Both the position numbers and the translations under genes were made by a program. Shown here in pieces: positions 42,601 through 53,345 of a stretch of 64,000 bases of DNA; positions within the stretch are counted from its first letter, which is position 1, and every line of letters begins with the position of its first letter. The notes under the pieces are model-generated. The model saw nothing but the letters and a program-made list of their open reading frames with translations, was not told where the DNA came from and did no database searches. The stretch comes from Lineus longissimus (taxonomy: Eukaryota; Nemertea; Pilidiophora; Heteronemertea; Lineidae): NCBI RefSeq assembly GCF_910592395.1, contig NC_088326.1, forward strand, positions 3,105,001-3,169,000, read 5' to 3'.

Positions 42601-45600
42601 ACAATCAGTGATGGTATTAACAATGTCTATTTCTTCACTCCACAGGAATCCTTGCCTCCTGAATATGCTTACCACATCTGTAGTTACGAAGATGTTGAGG
42701 ATGGCTATGAAACGGTGTTCAGGATTGATATCGGCAATGAAGAAGAGGCCAAAGCCTGGCTTGAAAAATACCAGCGCCAAACCAAAGTGACGTTACGCGT
42801 TGAAGCAACAAAGCCAAAAGATGGTTGGGTGAACCTGTTCAAGTGTTTCTACCGATGCCATCACAAGACTCTACCACGGTCTGCAAGTGCTAGTCAGAAA
42901 CTATCCTCAAAGAACACGAATTGTCCTGCCCAGCTAGTTCTGACAATCAAGCGCATCCCTGGAAAACTAAGCAGGTGAGTTTCATATACATAATATACAT
43001 GTACAGGCCATGCCATGAATGATATTCTTACCATGTATGACTGCAGCTGTAATTCTCCGTTAGAAAACTGGTTTACATTGGTCATTGATAAAGTTAATGT
43101 GCCTTTGATATTGAAAATGTACTTCATAGGAATGGATTTATCAGGGTCAGTTTCAGGAAACCTACATTACGGTACCAACTACAATTCATTAATTGTTCAT
43201 TTCAGAGCCAAAATGAAGGATCTTCACCTACCAAAATGAAATGAAAATGATCCCGCCGGTAAAGAAAAACTAGCCACATTGGAAGGTGCTGTGAATGACT
43301 GTGCCAGTCAGCTCATTCTTATGCTCAGGCGTGATCCTGATGAATTCAGTCAACCAATTGAGACATTTGTGAGACAGTTCAGTTCACTGAAAACAAACTC
43401 TGCTTTTGTTGGTGCCCTGAAGACTTTCGGCAAATACACCGGTGCTTCCCTGGATATGTCCTCTTCAAGAAAAATCAAACAGGGAAGGAGGAAGGGAGCA
43501 GCCATCAAAGTTCAGCCAGCTGCTGTGAGTAGGCGCAAAACTGTGCTTGGCGGACGTAGATGCCTTCACACAGGTCGAAAGGTTAAAGATGTGTGCGACA
43601 GTGAGCTGAAAAAACGAAAGGCAGTGGACAGTTGTCAGTTGTTGCCAAAGAAGAAACCGAGGAAAGCTCCCCATTCTCTCAGTCAGTGCGTAGCTAACAA
43701 TGAGGGGATTGGTCGAAATAAATCTTCTAAGTGGTGGTAGCCAGGTGAACCTGAATATTGACAATGACTTTCTGTATGGCTGGAATCAAATTGCGTACAT
43801 TGTAGATGTAAATAAATGGTTGCCCCCTAACGGAACCTTTAGCATGTTCCTTTTTACCTCTTGTAGTATAACCGTATGTTCATTTCAAATAGCAGTATTG
43901 TAGTATTGTAACTAATAAAAAACATGTTTGACATTTTTTATCTTGTGTCCTTATTTGAATGCTTCTGGAGACACCAATGCAATCTCAAATGATATAGTAG
44001 TACTGCAAGGTAGAACAGGAGCTACCTGATACAATGAACACTATTTGAGGGACTGATGCAAAGCTCAAATGATATACATGTAGTAGTACTGCAAGGTAGC
44101 ACAGGAGCTACCTGCTACAATGAACTCTATTTGAGAGACTGATGCAAAGCTCAAATGATACTAGTACTGCAAGGTAGCACAGGAGCTACCCGCTACAATG
44201 AACTCTATTTGAGAGACTGATGCAAAGCTCAAATGATACTAGTACTGCAAGGTAGCACAGGAGCTGCTACAATGAAAGCTATACAGTAATGAGGAAACCC
44301 TTTGGACTGACAACTTCTGTCCTTAATAGAGAGTGTGTCCTGATTACGGAGGTGTCCATTAAGGGAGGTTGTACTGCAGTCCAACCTCCCTTCAGTATAA
44401 CCTCCCTTAATGGTCACCTGTACAACCTCCCTTAGCGGACACCTCTGTAATCAGGACACAATAATTTAAAATGCCATGATGTACAATTAAGTTCTTGTAA
44501 ATTCCAAAAATATGTTTAAAAAAACTGATTTCTGAGGAAAAGAAAAGAAATATTAAAAGAAGGAACTTATTTTTTGACAAGGAAAAAAAAATAAATAAAA
44601 ATTGCTTCAGGGCGGATTCGAACCTCCACTCTCATGACTATTCGATCTAACAAACTCTGATGGAACTTCAGTATATAAGTAGCTGTGACGTCAGCACGAT
44701 TTTGATTGGTTGAGAGCCAAGTAATGGTAAACCTGTTTGGGAAAAAAAATTCGCGGCCGGCGCACTACTGTGCGCTGTGCACCTATCTTCTTTGTAAATC
44801 GAAAAATCCTTTTCTATATCCGCGGTACTGCTTGTCCGCGGTACTGCTTTTCGAGATGTTGTGCATTACTAATACGAGAGGCGGTGTAAGGTACCTTACC
44901 CACTTATCTGTAACAAATCCCATGAGCGGTGCAGCTATTGTGAAAGCACAGGGGGCAATGATGAAAACGAGACCCATGACCGCCGGGCCGAGGTGGAACT
45001 GGAACAAAAACAAAGCATGGAGACAACAACTAGACTGTTTAGCTAGTTTCGCGGTTGGAATTCAGGGCAATGGGAAATTTTCGCAACCCCCCGAAACGTC
45101 AGCGCGAACGCCTATCCCATTGTTCGACAAAGTTATCGAGAGGTCGAACAATGCGATAGGCGTTCATGTTGGCGTTTCGGGGATTTTTGAAAACTCCTAA
45201 ATTTCGCCAGCGCCGTATATAACAGATGTTATTGTTATTATTATTAAGCCCCACATGTTGTTTACATGCATAGTAATCAAAGGCGATTGAGACTCCAAAT
45301 TGTCATCGAAAGTGCTATTTTGTACGTGCTATTTGACGAATTGCTACGCCATATGTGTCTGATCAGGTTCACAACAGAACCAGAGATGATCTCTCAATCC
45401 ATCAAGCTAACAGTTCAATCGATCGAGATAATATCTCAATTGATCGAGATGATAAGTCAATAGATCGAGATACTAAAGGTAATGTTTGTTGTTCATGTAA
45501 AAAATAAATCACGTGATTTTATTCCAAAGCATTTTCCGCCTCGTATTATCGCATGATAGGCAACATCCTAGTACCATTAAGCCCCGCGTGGTGGCGCTGA

Positions 45601-48600
45601 GGCGGCCGCTGCTGGGGGCCTAATTCTAAGCGATTTTATTTTTGTAATTCTTATCCAGAATTTTGGAATGGCAGGATAAGTTTTAGTGTTTTAACGACGC
45701 ATACGAGTTGTCTGTTTCAGTCATAATTTCAGCCTGTAATGTAATCGAGAGAGTGATTGCGTCACTCTAGATATTTAAATTTAAATTTAGTATAAGTTTA
45801 TTGAGCACCAATATACAAGAGTACAGAACATAAACAATAAAAATACAAACAAACGAAGGAACACAATGATGGCACTCAATAGGGACACCCAGGGGGATCA
45901 TAGACACATAATAGGGGTCCCCTAAAAATTAATACATATAATGATAAAAATCAATCAATATTGAACTTTAAAAAAAAAACAGGCACAGAGAGATTTAAAA
46001 TCTACAGTCAGCACATCCATGTGCACGCATTGTCCGGGTCAAAGCCATATTATGTTTAAGCACATCGGACTATAGCAGGTGTTTTCTTACATATTCAGCA
46101 CTTCACCAGCTGTTGTGAAATAACCTTGCACATTGTGTACAGAATAAAAATTAACACAACAAATAGGCTGCTATCGGAATTTTACTAAGCTTTACGAATG
46201 AGAACCGTGTGTACTGCGACTCCACATGACAAATACAATTGATCACGGTGCCATGTTTGACAAGGACAGAGAATCTGATCACAGACCAAAAATCGAAACA
46301 TTGAAATTGCAATTTGTCTGTTACTGCTTTTAAATTTTATATTCTAACAGTTCAACATTTTAAACACCCTTTATAATAGGGCCGTTTAGACGACGCGAAA
46401 AAATCCGGATGCGTCCCGAATCCGGATTAATTTTTCGTAGTGTAAACGCAAAAAGATCCGGATCAATGTGGTTGCATCCGGACTAAAAAGGTACCATCGC
46501 CTTGGGTGGTTTTAATCCGGATTCATCCAGATTCGATCCGAATGCGGTCTTTTCGCCTGTCGTCTAAACGGCCCTATTAGGCCTGTATGAAGCGAAATAC
46601 TCATAACTTTCCGGCACAGCCATTATAATAGTTTTTGGCCAAGTGAAGTTTTTTTCGTGCAGTCCATTGAATTGAATTTCCTGAAATCAAATAAACGCCC
46701 TTCTCTATTTTATGATATAGCATAGCCTGTCGGCTAAGACGCCGATCAATATTCATGGTCTGTTAGTGTTAGGGAATGTTGGTGTCTTGGAATGCTTGGA
46801 TGTGACATGCCGTGATGTCCATTGTCCGACATTTTGTAAAACATGCAAACCTCACTTTTTTTCATTTTCCTTGCCTCTTTCACCAACCAGACTGGTCTCC
46901 CCGTCATTTCGTAGTTCCATTTCTTCAGTGCTTTATCGCTCCAAAACCGATTGTGCAAAAAGAAATTTACTGGGACGAATTATAAGAAGATTGATATCCC
47001 ATGTTGATGTCTTTATTCGGACAATTGATCTTGTTACATATTTTGTGCGAATCTACATGTATCACGAAGAACATCATGAGGATGCCATGACGTCATACGG
47101 TTACAGTAGCATACGTAATATCAATGACGGGCATATCATTACACATCATGTCAACTCCGGCCATTGCGTGTCAAGTGCGTGCCAAGTCAAGGTTCAGGTT
47201 CTGAGTGCGAGTCATCCGGTATTCTATATTGCCCGGCATAAACGCCTTTCCAGAAATGGGGCGCCTAGTGTCCGAAATAGCGATGTCATAAGGGGAAACT
47301 AGGCCTTATGGTGGAGGGACAAAGGAGATAGTCATGGTTGACCAACACACTTGAATGCCTTTAATGACGGACAAGGGGGGGAGTTAGTTCCAATGCAAGC
47401 CACCAATTTCGGGAAGCATGTATAGGCCTTGGGTTATATTTGCTTACAAAACCTCATGTTTTTGTGCAAAAACTTACCTGTTCGAGGTGCTTCCCCAGGA
47501 CAGGATTCTGAAAGTTTAGGATAAGCATCGCCAACGCATAAGACAGGCATGACATAAGAATGGCTGGCCTCGTTAGTAAGCGCCATATCGACGGCGAGTT
47601 TTCCAGTACTTGATCTGCAGCTAAAAAGTAAAGCATTGTTTAAGGAATTGATACCGAACTGGCGGTATTGGTTGCTCACCAAACACTGCAAGGGTGAAGC
47701 CAAAATGTAAACCAAAACCGAGGTTTTAGACAACATTTTTACTTTGTATAGTATACCCGTTTTCATTGCGCGACCCGATATAGTTCTAGGTGGTGACGCG
47801 TGGTGGTCATTCGTGGTATCATCCTCCGACCCAGTTTCTTGCTAGATACTGGCGACTGCCTGAAGAATTGTTATTAGAAGACACAATATTTTAAAAAGAT
47901 CGGCGGCAAGCATGGAAACAAAAAACCTGTGAAATTATCGAAGGTCGCTTGAACAAAAATCTCTCGTTTTCGCGGCGTTTTAGTTTCTAAAACCACCGCT
48001 TGGGGAAAGGTCTTGTGGTTTTCATGATCGATTTATGCGTACAGATCAAAGATAAAAAAGAGGCCAGCAGTCTAAGCAGATGCATGTAGTAACAAGAATT
48101 AGTTTTTATTTTTTTCGTGGTAGTGCTGGACCACCGGGGCAATCCATTGCGTCATCGTAATTGGGTCTTCTTATGAACGAGGCCGGTCCACTGCGTCCGG
48201 AGTGTAGTGCTTGTAACTGTTGTTCTGTGAATACATATATATCTCAGACAAAACTAGGACGGGATGCCAGTCCAGTATTATTCGTGATTTCAACATATCT
48301 GTACTTACATTTTAATTGTTTCGGAATCAAACACATGGGAGGAAACGCACTAATTAAAATACACGCCCCTACCACGAAAAAGGGGACCTCGAAACCACCA
48401 GCCTGAAAGACAAAGAATTGCCCGGTCAGAAGTCAGCAAAAGTTGGCCAAACTCTTACGAGTACCTAACTGTCAATGGAGACGCCGATGCAGTCCATTTC
48501 GTCAGCCTGATCGTCATTCCTCTATGGCGGGCCGGGCGGCAAGATGAGGCACTCTCCAACCAGGTGTTCAAGGTGAATTTCTCCCGCGGGCGGCTCGAAT

Positions 48601-51600
48601 CGACGCGTGGGTTTAAAGGGGTACACCGTTTGTAATTACTGTGGTCCCACCGCGATGATAGAAACGCAGTTATACACTGGCACAATCCCCATTTCCATTC
48701 ATAGATTGTGATGGCCGCTATTTTCTGCTGAAAACTCTGTAGAAACACCCCACCCCATTCTTGTTATCCGTGAGCATCTTTCGAGAGTACGGATTGATAC
48801 CTACCTGGTATAAAGCTCCCCCTAAAGCGGGTCCGACCATAAAACCTGTCCCGACTGATGTCTCTGACAACCCCTGAAGGAGAATAATGTACATATAGAA
48901 TAGGAGTAGTCTCACCGTAGAGTGGGGTGAAACTGAAGTAGCCCTGGGGTGAAAATGACCCACCTCCAAAAATTATCTTTCGACATATGTTTGCAGTGTA
49001 CAGTTGGACAATGTCACCCCACCTTGGGCCAATGTCACCCCGTCTTACGGTAGGTGATTTATACTCTCTGGTCAATGATAAAAACAGCCTAATTCATTGA
49101 TTTCTTTCGAATTTCCCCACCCATTATCCAGTTCGGCGAGTTCGCTACCGAAAAAACACTCAAGGTTCCAACCAGGGACCTCTTGACGACTGGATCACTA
49201 GACCACTGTGGTCCCTGGTCGATAATCTCGTGTGAATGAATAATGAAACCACGGTAGCCACTGTCGTCAAGCGTATCGCAAAATACCCTGCTGTACAGGC
49301 TGACTACTGATATTAGCTAACGCATGGAAGCGTACGTGAATATACTTACAATTAATGTAGATACTCTTGACGGGTAAATTGACGTCAGTATTGTCATACC
49401 GGTGCAAGAACAAATGGCAGAAGCGAGCGCGTCGGCGATCCTCAGAATGAAGCATAATGTTGTGAAGGTCCTCGTGTCCTGGGCCATGTCAAGGAAGCTG
49501 AAAAGAGGAAATGAAATGTTAAGGTTAAAAAACATATTATGTTAAGCTTTGAGACATGCTTGATACTCATAACATATGTTCAGGTCAAAAGAAAACAACA
49601 TTCCAGACTAAAAGTACATGTATTTCGTTTGATTCGTTATTTAGTTATTTCAATTTCAATTTTTAGCTATTTTAATTTCCCGCTAAACATAACATTATAT
49701 TAGTCCCGCATATGGCCGCTAGGGATTAGTCGACGACTTAGAAAAGAACAAAATGGCTACCGCATATTGGAACAGTTCAGAGAGTGAGGGGCAGGGTTAT
49801 CTTACCCATATAATGAAGTAGTTACGGCACCAAAGATGCATCCGCCCAGGAACAGATATTTCGGCGTTACTTTACTCATCTAGGAAAAAACAATTGTGTT
49901 AAATTAACAGGAATCCGTCTGCGTAAGGCTATCAGAAAGCCTGTCCCTTTTGCGCTGGGCAAAGCGATCGCTAAAGCCAAAAAATATTTATTTCAATGAC
50001 AGGACGTGGTGACTGCTAATTGAGTTACATCACTGTGTACAAACGCGACATGAGCAGAGCCGCCTTTACTATCAGGAAGTACATGTACATTCACATCCAA
50101 TTGCCCAATTCTTTGTTGTGTTGGGTGGTCAAGTGGACATAATAATGCCGACGGTGTATAGCGGATTCGCATTGAAATATCCTTTCGTAACAAAAGAATA
50201 TGTGATCGGTGGACTCTCCTTCCGGGAGATATAGCATGCTTGTTTGTACACAGTGTACATGATAATTGTTTAAGCTAATGGATTTGATCAGCATACCTGA
50301 TAACTTTAATGTGGGGGGGGGGGGGGGGTAGAACGATTCCCTTTCGTCATGTTTTGTATATTAGGTGTCATACGCTGCAACAGTTGGTCTCCTTTTTGTA
50401 AACTTTGTATCAATGTAGGCGCCACTGTTGAAGAATAAGCTACGCTCTTGCACACTGAAGCTCGTGTTGCATTTTCCGATCAGCATGCAACTATGTATAC
50501 GCCATATGCATACAGATGCAGCCACTGTTATGTAATATGACTTTGTATACATGCAGGTTAACCTTTTGACAGAAGGTGGTACGCATGTCCTTATAAAGAC
50601 CAGATGAATACTCACAACTGCTCCGACTAGTGGCGAAAAAAGCAGATTGGCAAACTCGTAGGAAGCAAAGATGGCTCCGGTCATTGTTACACTGACTCCT
50701 TTCTTAGCAGCCTGAAGAAATAGAAGATTATGTGGGTTTAGGCTTATATATATTAGGGTGTTTTCGCAAAGCCTCCGAAACGCCAACGTGTACGTATATT
50801 ACACCGAAAAGGCGCTTGCGTTGGCGTTCGCCAAATAAAGACCAAATCATTTTCTTATGTCTTCGAACCCCCAAAAATAGGAGAAATAATGGCAATTTTT
50901 TTAATTTTAGAATTATACATTGAAATTGCTGCGACACCATTCTCAAAGATGTTGAAAGAAATAATTTCACATTTCCTTCAGGAAACAACATCCCCTTTAA
51001 TCGTCATGTTGGGACTCTACAAGCAGGACGTAACTACGGTCACTCATCGAACCTATTCACGCGTGTTCGAGGAATTCGTCCACGCTTATCGAATCAAAGA
51101 CAATGCAGGCCCGTAGCTGTATATTTAAGTCACCCGAAGATGACCAATTTGAATCCTATAGTTCCTGCATATAGGCTCCCTATTGTGTACTGTGTAAAAG
51201 AGCGTCATAAGCAGAGCTTGCTATACTAACAGGAAGTACATTCCAATGGCCCAATTCTTTGTTATATAGGGTGGACAAGTGCACATAAAATTCCGACGGG
51301 GTATAGCCCATTGAAAAATTAATAGCCATTCGCATTGAAATGCCCTTTTGTAACAAAGAATGTGATTAATGGACTCTACTTCCGGGAGATATAGCATGCT
51401 CGTTTGTACACTGTGTTGTGCATCAATTTGAAAACCCGCTTACCTCTTTCGGGAAAAACGGCGCCAGCAGCGAATAACCACAAGAGAAAAATAAGTTTAC
51501 GGAGAGCAAGCTCGCAATACAAACAATATCACAAAACAAAAGTGTGTCCTTTTGCGGCTTCTCTTCCTCCGTATCCTTTCCAAATTTCGTCGATAGAGGT

Positions 51601-51658
51601 CTCTCCGTCATCTCTGGGTCAAGGTCGTGGTTGTTTTCATTGAAATCACTTGCTGGAG
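36686..51658 (-). CDS. SLC18B1-like vesicular amine/polyamine transporter B (MFS), tandem paralogue of A
   Basis: Exons (minus strand): 51444-51658, 50616-50711, 49806-49879, 49350-49497, 48805-48873, 48309-48402, 47478-47620, 44900-44998, 40650-40738, 40103-40201, about 37510-37580 (uncertain), 37238-37331, 36686-36874. Lengths 96, 74, 148, 69, 99, 89, 99 and 94 are identical to the matching exons of A. Motifs: APFFPKE, KKGVSVTMTGAIF, YPSRVST, FMVGPALGGALYQ, AGGFEVPFFV, GKHLEQFHLGPAVMG, GFVTDKW, MGPFPLFHL, FVGPLMAGALVGAVGYGW and a 62-residue acidic and Ser-rich tail. Only about half the N-terminal extension of A is present; the first ATG in the terminal exon is at 51611, but the exon is open back to an acceptor at 51658 in the same phase as in A, so a short start exon probably lies upstream. 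In the exon near 37510, GARTWI joins SAFVGP well but a stop lies upstream in frame. Confidence 0.85.
37669..38350 (-). repeat. Tandem array of a 265-bp unit containing a tRNA-like SINE head
   Basis: Two full units and a partial one, starting GTATTGTACGCGCC at about 37669, 37936 and 38201. Each contains, on the minus strand, ATGGCCCAGTGGTTGGCGCG (A-box-like) within a tRNA-like stretch. Units are over 95 percent alike by eye. It lies in a gene B intron and creates repeated, non-credible ORFs. Confidence 0.8.
39222..39695. repeat. Dispersed repeat, copy 2
   Basis: Matches 28135-28615 (GGGCAGAGACCTGTATTCATC through TTTTAATAGAGGACTCTGGCC). It sits in a gene B intron; the copy in gene A is at a non-equivalent position relative to the exons. 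Confidence 0.75.
41217..41425. repeat. Tandem array (CGCCTATTCCTGTTT)n, left arm
   Basis: About a dozen units of 14-18 bases, CGCCTATTCCTGTTT with variants GATTCG, GTTCCG and GTTTGG. The reverse complement of the same unit forms the array at 42043-42217. Both lie in intron 1 of the ZSWIM-like gene. Confidence 0.9.
41862..42017 (-). other. Possible coding fragment between the inverted arrays
   Basis: On the minus strand an open stretch reads SLTDRPNPRRATYVRIDER, then MLRLKEQYVNGERDIM, and stops at 41862. It is preceded by an acceptor-like CCTCCCCACAG. The composition looks protein-like but I do not recognise the family; a TAG just after the acceptor is in the same frame. Confidence 0.25.
42043..42217. 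repeat. Tandem array (AAACAGGAATAGGCG)n, right arm
   Basis: About ten units of 15-16 bases (GGCGAAACAGGAATTA and GGCGAAACAGGAATA), the reverse complement of the left array. Outer flanks also resemble each other in inverted form (ACATGTATGG and CCACATGTAT). Confidence 0.9.
43975..44278. repeat. 72-79-bp tandem repeat, four copies
   Basis: Unit GCAAAGCTCAAATGATACTAG, TACTGCAAGGTAGCACAGGAG, CTACCTGCTACAATGAACTC and TATTTGAGAGACTGAT, with small indels between copies. It lies directly after the ZSWIM-like gene's poly(A) signal. Confidence 0.85.
44322..44462. mobile_element. Foldback MITE of the CCTCCCTTA/GGACACC type
   Basis: TGTCCTGATTACGGAGGTGT in the left arm is complemented by ACACCTCTGTAATCAGGACA in the right arm; the centre has repeated ACCTCCCTTAA words. 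Related to 35288-35460. Confidence 0.75.
44600..44775 (-). mobile_element. SINE-like fragment
   Basis: On the minus strand, AGTGGAGGTTCGAATCCGCC is a tRNA T-arm/B-box-like sequence followed by a T/A-rich tail. The right part (AAACCTGTTTGGGAA and GGCCGGCGC) is found inverted at about 40885-40915, beside exon 1 of the ZSWIM-like gene. Confidence 0.45.
45071..45200. mobile_element. Foldback MITE 'GGAGTTTTCGC' family, copy 2
   Basis: ATTTTCGCAACCCCCCGAAAC, GTCAGCGCGAACGCCTATCC and a centre TTCGAC...GTCGAA, then the complementary arm ending GAAAACTCCTAA. It lies in a gene B intron. Confidence 0.85.
46378..46575 (+). mobile_element. 198-bp MITE (AGGGCCGTTTAGACGAC ends), copy 2
   Basis: Reverse complement of 25437-25634 with one substitution noted (TCGTAGTG against TCGTCGTG). 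Flanked by TA on both sides. It lies in the gene B intron 44998-47478, a position with no counterpart in gene A, so it inserted after the A/B duplication. Confidence 0.9.
46577..47477. other. Gene B intron, no exon seen
   Basis: Includes a 178-codon open frame on the plus strand (46766-47302) without recognisable motifs or coding-like composition; left unannotated. Confidence 0.35.
50036..50260. repeat. Dispersed repeat pair, copy 1
   Basis: From GAGCAGAGCCGCCTTTAC to CCGGGAGATATAGCATGCTT. A clear relative lies at 51196-51420. Both are in introns of gene B near its first exons. Confidence 0.75.
50755..50835. mobile_element. Foldback MITE 'GGAGTTTTCGC' family, copy 3 (short)
   Basis: AGGGTGTTTTCGCAAAGC, CCGAAACGCCAACGTGTACG, then GCTTGCGTTGGCGTTCGCC. 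It is shorter than the other copies. It lies beside gene B exon 50616-50711. Confidence 0.65.
51196..51420. repeat. Dispersed repeat pair, copy 2
   Basis: Relative of 50036-50260 (CAATTCTTTGTTATATAGGG and CCGGGAGATATAGCATGCTC), ending 23 bases before the donor-side end of gene B exon 51444-51658. Confidence 0.75.
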
Positions 51659-52273
51659 CTAAAGAAGATTTGAGAGTCAGAGTTTTGCGGCCACATACAG
51701 CACATTTTGATTATCGACATTGAAATAGAGCCGATTTTGTTTTATAAATTTTGGCTTGATTTCTGCCTATGACTTCTCTCTTCCGTATTGTTTTTCTACG
51801 CCAAAGAATGCACTCGAATGCCTTCGATGCACTCAAATGTGCGCAGAATGTGCATGTCTTCTACATCACCGGAGACTTTGGATGTGCGCCGCCATGCTTT
51901 GTTTAAGTAACATATAGCCCCGAAAATAGGTAAGGTAACCTATAGTCATGGTAGATAGACACTATAAAACATGTGGGATGATCCTATGTGCACGTGGTTC
52001 TGAAATGCATCAACAGATCAATGTATATTGAAAATAAAGATTATGATCAACCAACCTGGCGTACCCATATTGAGGGCCTACTTGAACTCCTTCTATATCA
52101 TGAACCAACTCGCATGAACATAGGGCCTATGTCCGACCGCTTTGATAATGGGAGAGAGAATGCAGGCTTTGGCGCTCTAAATGGTAATCGCCAATGTATA
52201 ACTGGTGTCAGGATGCCTGCAGGTGTTATTATTCATATTAATTAGAATATTAATTCAACGCATATGGCTGGCG
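51659..52273. other. Region upstream of gene B terminal exon
   Basis: Expected to hold the short start exon of gene B, as gene A has one of 25 coding bases ending in phase 1. Several ATG-plus-donor combinations exist, for example near 51935 and 52060, but none is convincing. Confidence 0.3.
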
Positions 52274-52489
52274 CGAGTGGACAGAATTCGGAATTATGCC
52301 AATTGTGGTGCCCAATAAATCGACCAATCAAAACTTCGGATCTCGTGAATTATGCCGCGACATAAATAGGAATTGTGGACGGAAGTGCAATTTATGCCGC
52401 ACCATAAATAAAACGATTGCCACTTTCTGATTGGTCTAATTATGCCACACCACAATTCCTATTTATGCCGTGGCATAAGTCTGAATTCT
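52274..52489. mobile_element. Palindromic MITE (CAGAATTC ends)
   Basis: ACAGAATTCGGAATTATGCC at the left, CATAAGTCTGAATTCTG at the right. Internal arms ACATAAATAGGAATTGTGG and CCACAATTCCTATTTATGCC are complementary. Confidence 0.75.
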
Positions 52490-52596
52490 GCAGCGAATGT
52501 CAGATGTAAATGTGAATGTCAGATGTAAAGCTGATAGGTTGGTCATCGATGATAAGTGGCCCAATTTCTCACTCCAGTCCGTTATTTCGTATAGTG

Positions 52597-53345
52597 AATC
52601 GTGCTCTATACCATCAACAGGCTCCCTCACTCGTACAGTCAGGTTGCTGGAGGGTCGGGTGGTCCCTAGTGCCGGTGTACGAGGCTGATGAGGCTATTCG
52701 AACAGTGGAGTTGTTGCGCAAGAAGTGCTCTATACCATCAACAGGCTCCCTCACTCGTACAGTCAGGTTGCTGGAGGGTCGGGTGGTCCCTAGTGCCGTT
52801 GTACGAGGCTGATGAGGCTATTCGAACAGTGGAGTGGTTGCGTAAGAAATGTTCTATACCATCAACAGGCTCCCTCACTCGTACAGTCAGGTTGCTGGAG
52901 GGTCGGGTGGTCCCTAGTGCCGTTGTACGAGGCTGATGAGGCTATTCGAACAGTGGAGTTGTTGCGCAAGAAGTGCTCTCTACCATCAACAGGCTCCCTC
53001 ACTCGTACAGTCAGGTTGCTGGAGGGTCGGGTGGTCCCTAGTGCCGGTGTACGAGGCTGATGAGGCTATTCGAACAGTGGAGTGGTTGCGTAAGAAATGC
53101 TCTATACCATCAACAGGCTCCCTCACTCGTACAGTCAGGTTGCTGGAGGGTCGGGTGGTCCCTAGTGCCGGTGTACGAGGCTGATGAGGCTATTCGAACA
53201 GTGGAGTTGTTGCGCAAGAAGAGGTCTATACCATCAACAGGCTCCCTCACTCGTACAGTCAGGTTGCTGGAGGGTTGGGTAGTCTCTAGTGCCGTTGTAC
53301 GAGGCTGATGAGTCTATTCGAACAGTGGAGTGGTTGCGTAAGAAG
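52597..53345. repeat. 124-bp tandem repeat, six copies with alternating variants
   Basis: Unit CTCTATACCATCAACAGGCTC ... CGAGGCTGATGAGGCTATTC GAACAGTGGAG. Copies alternate between TTGTTGCGCAAGAAG and TGGTTGCGTAAGAA at their ends, so the array is a 248-bp dimeric higher-order repeat. The period is not a multiple of three; the overlapping 82-codon ORFs it generates are artefacts. Confidence 0.93.

Larger units (their letters stand above)
40972..43740 (+). pseudogene. FAR1/ZSWIM-like zinc-binding protein gene with in-frame stop, nested in gene B
   Basis: Three exons with compatible phases: 40972-41058 (starts MAAALTLCNFDRSEQ), 42646-42974 and 43206-43740. Exon 2 encodes LFKCFYRCHHKTLP followed by NTNCPAQLVLTIK, the C/H pattern of the FAR1/WRKY-GCM-like DNA-binding fold found at the N-terminus of ZSWIM and MULE-type transposase relatives. 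Exon 3 encodes a helical part, then a basic stretch (AIKVQPAAVSRRKTVLGG) and ends KSSKWW. In the spliced frame a TGA interrupts exon 3 at 43237-43239, so as read the product would end early. AATAAA at 43914 is a plausible poly(A) signal. It runs opposite to gene B, within its intron between 40738 and 44900. Origin by transposase domestication is an inference. The stop could also be a polymorphism or assembly error. Confidence 0.6.

Noticed and set aside
44706-45200. 164-codon plus-strand ORF
   Set aside because: Overlaps the antisense of gene B exon 44900-44998 and a foldback MITE; not a gene.
46766-47302. 178-codon plus-strand ORF
   Set aside because: Located in a gene B intron, with no recognisable motif; could be chance.
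52688-53308. Series of overlapping 82-codon ORFs
   Set aside because: Produced by a 124-bp satellite whose period is not a multiple of three; the same peptide is cut in every frame.
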